Positions 5,435-10,142 of a stretch of 10,142 bases of DNA are shown here, piece by piece (position 1 is the stretch's first letter; each line of letters starts with the position of its first letter). The notes beneath the pieces were generated by a model. It was not told the origin of the DNA. It saw only the letters and a list, made by a program, of their open reading frames with translations, and did not search any database. Origin of the DNA: Cyanobacteriota bacterium (GTDB lineage Bacteria > Cyanobacteriota > Cyanobacteriia > Phormidesmidales > Phormidesmidaceae). The position numbers and the translations under genes are program-made. The DNA lies in contig JAQCKL010000116.1 of the NCBI GenBank assembly GCA_027592485.1, positions 1 through 10,142 of the forward strand, in the 5' to 3' direction.

Positions 5435-7021
5435 ATGGATGCGGCATCACTGTGGCAGCGCTATCAGGATTGGCTCTACTACCATCCGGGATTGGGCTTC
5501 TATCTCGATATCAGTCGGATGGGGTTTGATCAGAGCTTCGTTGAGGCCATAGAACCCCGCTTTGACCAAGCCTTTAAGAGTATGGATGCCCTAGAGGCAG
5601 GGGCGATCGCCAACCCCGACGAGGGCCGCATGGTGGGCCACTACTGGCTCCGAGATCCCGATTTGGCCCCCAACCCTGATCTCAGGGCCGATGTCGAGCA
5701 AACCCTCACCCAGATCGAATCCTTTGCCAGCCAAGTCCGTACCGGCGGCATCTATCCCCCAGGGCAAGAGCACTTTACCGATATTCTGTCCATTGGCATT
5801 GGCGGGTCCGCCCTCGGTCCCCAGTTTGTGGCCCAGGCGATCGGCCCCGACTTTCCCCCGTTGGATATTCACTTCATCGATAACACTGACCCCGAGGGCA
5901 TCGATCGCACCCTGGCCCGTTTGCACGATCGCCTCGCAACCACCCTGGTGATCGTCACCTCCAAGTCGGGTGGCACCCCTGAAACCCGCAACGGCATGTT
6001 AGAAGTGCGCTACCGCATCGAACAAATGGGGTTGAATTTTGCCAAGCAAGCGGTAGCCGTGACTGGGATCGGCAGCAAGCTCGATAACATCGCTCGGTCC
6101 GAGGGCTGGCTAGCGACCTTTCCCATGCATGATTGGGTGGGGGGGCGCACCTCTGAACTCTCCGCCGTAGGGCTGCTCCCGGCGGCTCTCCAGGGCATCG
6201 ACATCCGCTCCATTCTGGGGGGTGCCAAAGAAATGGATATCGCCACCCGCGTGCCTGATCTGCGCCACAACCCAGCCGCCTTGCTAGCCATGGCCTGGTA
6301 CTACGGCGGCAATGGCCGGGGGGACAAGGACATGGTGGTTTTGCCCTACAAAGACAGCCTGCTGCTGTTTAGTCGCTACCTACAGCAGCTGGTGATGGAG
6401 TCCCTCGGCAAAGAAAAAGACCTGGATGGCAATGTGGTCTACCAGGGCATTGCCGTGTACGGCAACAAAGGCTCTACGGACCAACATGCCTATGTGCAGC
6501 AACTGCGGGAAGGGGTGCCCAGCTTTTTTGTCACCTTTATTGAGGTGCTGCGCGATCGCCAAGGGACATCCGTAGAAGTAGAGCCGGGCATCACCAGTGG
6601 TGATTACCTGTCCGGTTTACTGCAAGGCACCCGCCGCGCCCTATTTGAGAAGCAGCGGGATTCGATTACCGTCACCATCCCCGAGGTGAATGCCCACATG
6701 GTGGGGGCACTGATTGCCCTTTATGAGCGGGCGGTGGGGCTCTACGCTTCCCTGGTGAATATCAATGCCTACCATCAGCCGGGCGTAGAAGCGGGCAAGA
6801 AGGCCGCAGCCACGGTGCTCGACCTGCAAACCCAGGCCCTCGCCACCCTTCGGCAGGCAGGGCAGCCCTTGACCCTGATGGATATCGCCACCCGCATCGG
6901 TGCTGCCGATCAAGTGGAGACGATTTACAAGATTTTGCGCCACCTCCACACCAACCAGCGGGAGGTCAGCTTTCAAGGTAATCCCGGCGATTTAGCCCAA
7001 CTGAAGGTGGTGGCCCTGTGA
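5435..7021 (+). CDS. pgi: Glucose-6-phosphate isomerase
   Basis: A 528-residue enzyme that interconverts glucose-6-phosphate and fructose-6-phosphate, linking the Calvin cycle and glycolysis to glycogen and the oxidative pentose phosphate route. The phosphate-binding SIGIGGSALGP (119-129) and SKSGGTPET (about 177-185) loops are clear. So are Arg238 in DWVGGRTSE, the catalytic Glu322 in VMESLGKE, His351 in STDQHAYVQQLREG, and Lys455 in EAGKKAA. I chose ATG at 5435, with AAGGA nine bases upstream, because it gives MDAASLWQRYQDWLYYHPG and the usual cyanobacterial length near 528. The frame is open for another 92 codons upstream, from a TTG, but that part is rich in Pro, Gly and Arg and looks untranslated. 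It is divergent from glpX and probably monocistronic, as the next gene starts 276 bp on. Confidence 0.97.
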   Translation: MDAASLWQRYQDWLYYHPGLGFYLDISRMGFDQSFVEAIEPRFDQAFKSMDALEAGAIANPDEGRMVGHYWLRDPDLAPNPDLRADVEQTLTQIESFASQVRTGGIYPPGQEHFTDILSIGIGGSALGPQFVAQAIGPDFPPLDIHFIDNTDPEGIDRTLARLHDRLATTLVIVTSKSGGTPETRNGMLEVRYRIEQMGLNFAKQAVAVTGIGSKLDNIARSEGWLATFPMHDWVGGRTSELSAVGLLPAALQGIDIRSILGGAKEMDIATRVPDLRHNPAALLAMAWYYGGNGRGDKDMVVLPYKDSLLLFSRYLQQLVMESLGKEKDLDGNVVYQGIAVYGNKGSTDQHAYVQQLREGVPSFFVTFIEVLRDRQGTSVEVEPGITSGDYLSGLLQGTRRALFEKQRDSITVTIPEVNAHMVGALIALYERAVGLYASLVNINAYHQPGVEAGKKAAATVLDLQTQALATLRQAGQPLTLMDIATRIGAADQVETIYKILRHLHTNQREVSFQGNPGDLAQLKVVAL

Positions 7022-7081
7022 CCCCCAGTTCATCTAGGACTCAACGGCGTCAATGACTTGACCAGCCTCTAGCCCCCTTTC

Positions 7082-7130
7082 CCCCGCAGCCCCCCTGCCA
7101 TCCGCCGCTGTGTGGGGCTGCGGGGCAGGG
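7082..7130 (+). other. Large GC-rich stem-loop after pgi, two alternative stems
   Basis: A perfect 12-bp inverted repeat, CCCCGCAGCCCC (7082-7093) and GGGGCTGCGGGG (7114-7125), encloses 20 bases. An alternative stem, CCCTGCC (7093-7099) with GGCAGGG (7124-7130), uses overlapping bases, so the two are mutually exclusive. It starts 61 bases past the pgi stop. It probably marks the 3' end of the pgi transcript, but no T-run follows (ACATAAAGG), so it is not a canonical intrinsic terminator. The rest of 7022-7297 shows no gene. I found no convincing promoter for the response regulator in it. Confidence 0.5.
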
Positions 7131-7297
7131 ACATAAAGGTATGGAGGCGTAGGGTTAGGGATCTTCATATTCCTTTAGGTATCGTCAGGAAGCGTAGCCA
7201 AACTTGAGGCGCTAATCCCGCTCCTTTGGCGAAACACCCCTTAGCCTGAAGGTAGGTTGCTGCCAATTGTTTATCCTGCCGATCTACCAGAGTCTCT

Positions 7298-7954
7298 ATG
7301 CCGCTTAGTATCCTCGTTGTGGAAGATGACGAAGGTACCCGACTGTCCCTCCAGGATTATTTGGAGCTGGAGGGGTACTCAGTGGCGACGGCTGCGGATG
7401 GTTGGCTAGCCTTGCAGCAGGTGGAAGTGTTTCAGCCGCAGTTGATCATTACCGATATCAGCATGCCCCGCGTTGATGGGTATGCCTTTCTGAAGTCTCT
7501 CCGCCAAAAACCGGCTTGGCGACTGATTCCCGTGGTGCTGTTGACTGGTCACGCCAGAACCCAAGACCGCGTAAAAGGCTATCAAACCGGTTGTGATGTC
7601 TACCTCGAAAAGCCTTTCGAATTGGAAGAGTTGGGGGCCGTGGTCCGCAATTTATTGGAGCGATCGCAGCTGATCCAATCAGCGCTGGTGCAGTACAGTG
7701 CCTCGGTGCGTAAGGGTGAGGCCCCGCCGCCCCCTGAGATGGCGCTGCCGGATGAGGATCTGAGCCTGACGGCACGGGAACAGGATGTCTTGGATCTGCT
7801 GTCGGGCGGGCTCTCCAATGGCCAAATTGCTGAGCGTCTCTACCTCAGTCCCCGCACCGTCGAGAAGTATGTCAGCAGCCTGCTACGGAAATCGAACACC
7901 AGCAACCGCGCTGAACTGGTGCGCTTTGCCATGGATCACCATCTGGTGAATTAA
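7298..7954 (+). CDS. NarL/LuxR-family response regulator, Rre1/Ycf29-like
   Basis: A 218-residue two-component response regulator, cytoplasmic and DNA-binding. The receiver domain (about 4-120) has the acidic pair Asp10-Asp11, phospho-acceptor Asp53 in ITDISMPRVDG, Thr83 in LLTGHA and Lys105 in YLEKPFELEELG. A linker rich in Pro and Glu (about 125-155) leads to a LuxR-type helix-turn-helix (about 157-218) with LTAREQDVLDLLSGGLSN and LSPRTVEKYVSSLLRK. The opening LVVEDDEGTRLSLQDYLELE and the TSNRAELVRFA end resemble, from memory, the Rre1/Ycf29 regulators of cyanobacteria and red-algal plastids, where Rre1 works with Hik34 or Hik2 in stress responses. A paralogue is possible, so I give no symbol. 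The start at 7298 fits the receiver boundary but has only a weak ribosome-binding site. No histidine kinase is adjacent. Its stop codon lies five bases from that of the convergent TIR gene. Confidence 0.9.
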   Translation: MPLSILVVEDDEGTRLSLQDYLELEGYSVATAADGWLALQQVEVFQPQLIITDISMPRVDGYAFLKSLRQKPAWRLIPVVLLTGHARTQDRVKGYQTGCDVYLEKPFELEELGAVVRNLLERSQLIQSALVQYSASVRKGEAPPPPEMALPDEDLSLTAREQDVLDLLSGGLSNGQIAERLYLSPRTVEKYVSSLLRKSNTSNRAELVRFAMDHHLVN

Positions 7955-7959
7955 AGGTA

Positions 7960-9447
7960 TCACCCTGAGAGACGGGGCATGATTGCGACTGTTTTGCGAA
8001 TGCGCTTTCTGATCCCCAAAAACTCGTGGGACGGTTGGATGACCCGTAAAACCAAACCACTCGAAACCAACAACCAGGTTGCCGCCACGGTGCAAACTAT
8101 TGCCATCTCTCGGGCAATTGCCCCTTCCAAATCGGTCAAATAGGCCGCATCGTACTCCAGCATGAGTGCCCCTACCGATTCCCCAGCCGAATTCTGAATG
8201 GGTCCATAAATCGCCACCCAAGATTGGCCGTCTTGATCTTGATAAATATCCAGATCAAGACTCACCCCATCAAAACCATCGAGGAGCTGTAAAGCCTGCT
8301 GGTGTTCTAAGCGATAGGGCTGTCTGAATTGATAGGCATAGTCTGGCTGAATCGCTCTGTAAATATCACCAATAATCAACACTTCACGGGGATCATTCCC
8401 CCGTACATAGGAGATCGGTAGGGCCGATGGGGTGACTTGGTGAATGGTCTTCAGCCAAGTTTGGTGCCGCTGATAGAGGGCATTATCCAGGGGTTCTGCT
8501 TGGCCAGGGGCTGACTCAACCGTGATCAGCTCAGCAAATTCATCGCCATCAATGCCTCGAATCGCGCCATTTAGGGTTGCCTCCATGGTCTGGGTGATCT
8601 CGGCCTGGGCAATCCGGATCATGCGGGCATAAATCCAAAACAGCCCCCCAGTCACGAACATCAGATTGGCCAGCACAGTGGTTAATACGACGACCCATCG
8701 AGCATTCTGCCGGAATTTTAGGAGCTGGGTCTCTGCCCCTAGGCTGGCGTTGATATAGGCGACCTGCCCCTCGGTGGGGCGAGGTTTAACGTTGATCCCC
8801 TGGGTGAGCCACTGCTGGGCCTCTTCCAGGTCGGTTCCCCGGAGTAAATAACTGCGATCGCGGTTTTGGTGAAACCATTCCAGCGATCGCACCAGCAAAC
8901 GGGTATGGGCGCGAACATAGGCAAGGTCGGTATCGATGGCCTTAAACAAGGCTAGAAAGGCGGCGTCAATAGCATCGGTTTCACGGCAGAACAGCCAGTT
9001 GTGTTGGGCAATCCAGGGATGGACCGCATCCATCGAGAAGCCTTCTCGCCGCACCATCGGCAGGCAGCGTTTATGGCACTGGGCGGCATGGTCAATTTCG
9101 CGGCGGCAGACCTCAGAGGCCACCGAATCAGGGCTAATCACAAACACAAAGGTGTCTGCGGCTTCGATCCCCCGACAAATCGATTGCCACCAGTCTTCGC
9201 CGGTTTGAATGTCATCCCAATCAATCCAGGGATCCCGATTCCCTGCGCGTAAGGCCGCGTCTAGCGTTTCGACAAAGGCTTTATCTTTGCGGGAATAGGA
9301 AATGAAAACATCATTTTTGCGAGGGGGCCGCAGGACCTTCCTCACGGGGGGTTGCTGAGCTAAGAGAGGCACCATGACAGCTGGCTTCGGGCTAAAGATA
9401 TGGCCAATTCCAGGCCGGAATACAGGCCACCTTTCAATCGACGACAT
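7960..9447 (-). CDS. TIR-domain membrane protein with Cache-like extracytoplasmic sensor
   Basis: A 495-residue protein with an unusual architecture. Residues 1-43 are a Pro/Arg-rich lead. A TIR domain (about 44-160) opens NDVFISYSRKDKAF, has a BB-loop-like DDIQTGEDWW (78-87) and SEVCRREIDHA, where Glu117 sits at the place of the catalytic Glu of TIR NADases. A linker (about 170-235, with TDLEEAQQWL and PTEGQVAYI) resembles the segment following TIR in bacterial TIR-WD40 proteins, but no WD40 repeats follow. Instead there is a transmembrane helix (about 250-272), a roughly 170-residue extracytoplasmic region with Cache-like features (LYQRHQTWL, LIIGDIYRA, IYGPIQNSAGESVGALML), a second helix (447-468) and a basic tail (RKRIRK). 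The charge pattern predicts both ends inside. NAD cleavage triggered by an external signal is inference. ATG 9447 is the longest start; ATG 9375 would still keep the whole TIR domain. No stop or frameshift interrupts it. Confidence 0.85.
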   Translation of the reverse strand: MSSIERWPVFRPGIGHIFSPKPAVMVPLLAQQPPVRKVLRPPRKNDVFISYSRKDKAFVETLDAALRAGNRDPWIDWDDIQTGEDWWQSICRGIEAADTFVFVISPDSVASEVCRREIDHAAQCHKRCLPMVRREGFSMDAVHPWIAQHNWLFCRETDAIDAAFLALFKAIDTDLAYVRAHTRLLVRSLEWFHQNRDRSYLLRGTDLEEAQQWLTQGINVKPRPTEGQVAYINASLGAETQLLKFRQNARWVVVLTTVLANLMFVTGGLFWIYARMIRIAQAEITQTMEATLNGAIRGIDGDEFAELITVESAPGQAEPLDNALYQRHQTWLKTIHQVTPSALPISYVRGNDPREVLIIGDIYRAIQPDYAYQFRQPYRLEHQQALQLLDGFDGVSLDLDIYQDQDGQSWVAIYGPIQNSAGESVGALMLEYDAAYLTDLEGAIAREMAIVCTVAATWLLVSSGLVLRVIQPSHEFLGIRKRIRKTVAIMPRLSG

Positions 9448-9481
9448 CCTTAGCCCCCTGGTGCCGCCGTTGCTCAGACAG

Positions 9482-9498
9482 CCCCGATCTAACCGGGG
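9482..9498. other. Short hairpin between the chromate transporter and the TIR gene
   Basis: CCCCG (9482-9486) and CGGGG (9494-9498) form a 5-bp stem in the 83-bp gap 9448-9530. There is no T-run on the minus strand, so it is weak as a terminator. Transcription of the TIR gene from the chromate-transporter promoter is therefore possible. Confidence 0.25.
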
Positions 9499-9530
9499 TC
9501 AGGTCTCCCTGAAGGCTGAGGATTCTGCCC

Positions 9531-10064
<534 letters not shown>

Positions 10065-10078
10065 GGAAGCGGTGGTGG

Positions 10079-10141
10079 TTACCACGCCTCCCGTTGGATG
10101 GTCTCGTCCTCGTCGAGGCAATCAACCGTCCGATGGTCCTC
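10079..10141 (-). CDS. C-terminal end of an upstream open frame (partial)
   Basis: Twenty codons enter from the right edge and end ETIQREAW before TAA at 10081-10079. The peptide is acidic and polar (CLDEDET) and unlike a membrane segment. It overlaps the frame of the chromate-transporter domain, sharing GTGGTAA with its possible GTG start. It may be the end of the N-terminal chrA half or of an unrelated gene. Too little is visible to name it, and it could be a chance open frame. Confidence 0.3.
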   Translation of the reverse strand, partial: EDHRTVDCLDEDETIQREAW

Positions 10142-10142
10142 A

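Noticed and set aside
4040..7161. Nine-base GTTAGGGAT shared by the glpX 3' region and the pgi-rre1 gap
   Set aside because: Two copies of a nine-base word in 10 kb are too little to call a repeat family.
7298..9447. Response regulator and TIR membrane protein as a two-component operon
   Set aside because: They are convergent, and the sensor protein has no histidine kinase or receiver-interacting domain, so a direct phosphorelay is unsupported.
10065..10121. Start of the chromate-transporter domain at TTG 10121
   Set aside because: The first 19 residues are polar and unlike the family, the TTG directly follows a stop codon, and no ribosome-binding site precedes it.

Overview
The window looks like a stretch of cyanobacterial chromosome. 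The octamer GCGATCGC (the cyanobacterial HIP1 palindrome) occurs 14 times by my count (for example at 795, 1201, 1780, 1954, 2803, 4776, 5076, 5603, 6552, 7660, 8854, 8883, 9622 and 9835), against less than one expected by chance. The gene content agrees: a bifunctional class II fructose/sedoheptulose bisphosphatase with the cyanobacterial metal and cysteine residues, glutamyl-tRNA reductase (C5 route to heme and chlorophyll), and a LuxR-type response regulator of the Ycf29/Rre1 kind. The fairly GC-rich sequence suggests a Leptolyngbya/Nodosilinea-like filamentous lineage, but that is only an impression.

Layout. At 1-2024, on the minus strand, an aldehyde dehydrogenase of the succinate-semialdehyde type is followed by the N-terminal third of a thiamine-diphosphate enzyme annotated in many genomes as acetolactate synthase. 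This pair matches the 2-oxoglutarate decarboxylase / succinic semialdehyde dehydrogenase pair that closes the cyanobacterial TCA cycle. A 503-bp gap (2025-2527) follows. It is AT-rich in its middle and holds a good plus-strand intrinsic terminator with no protein gene in front of it, a candidate small RNA. Then come hemA (2528-3820) and glpX (4094-5131), both minus strand but separated by a clear terminator, so probably transcribed separately. Across a 303-bp divergent region lies pgi (5435-7021, plus), so two sugar-phosphate enzymes of the Calvin cycle/gluconeogenesis share a promoter region.

The right part is regulatory and accessory. A Rre1/Ycf29-like response regulator (7298-7954, plus) ends five bases from the end of a convergent gene (7960-9447, minus). 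That gene encodes an unusual protein: an N-terminal TIR domain, a linker of the kind seen in bacterial TIR/WD40 proteins, one transmembrane helix, a Cache-like extracytoplasmic sensor, a second transmembrane helix and a short basic tail. The window closes with the C-terminal half of a chromate-transporter (CHR family) protein, whose reading frame is cut off from any N-terminal half by in-frame stops and is overlapped by the end of another frame.

The best candidate for something undescribed is the membrane-spanning TIR protein with a periplasmic sensor. Next are the orphan plus-strand terminator/sRNA at about 2325-2384 and the split chrA.
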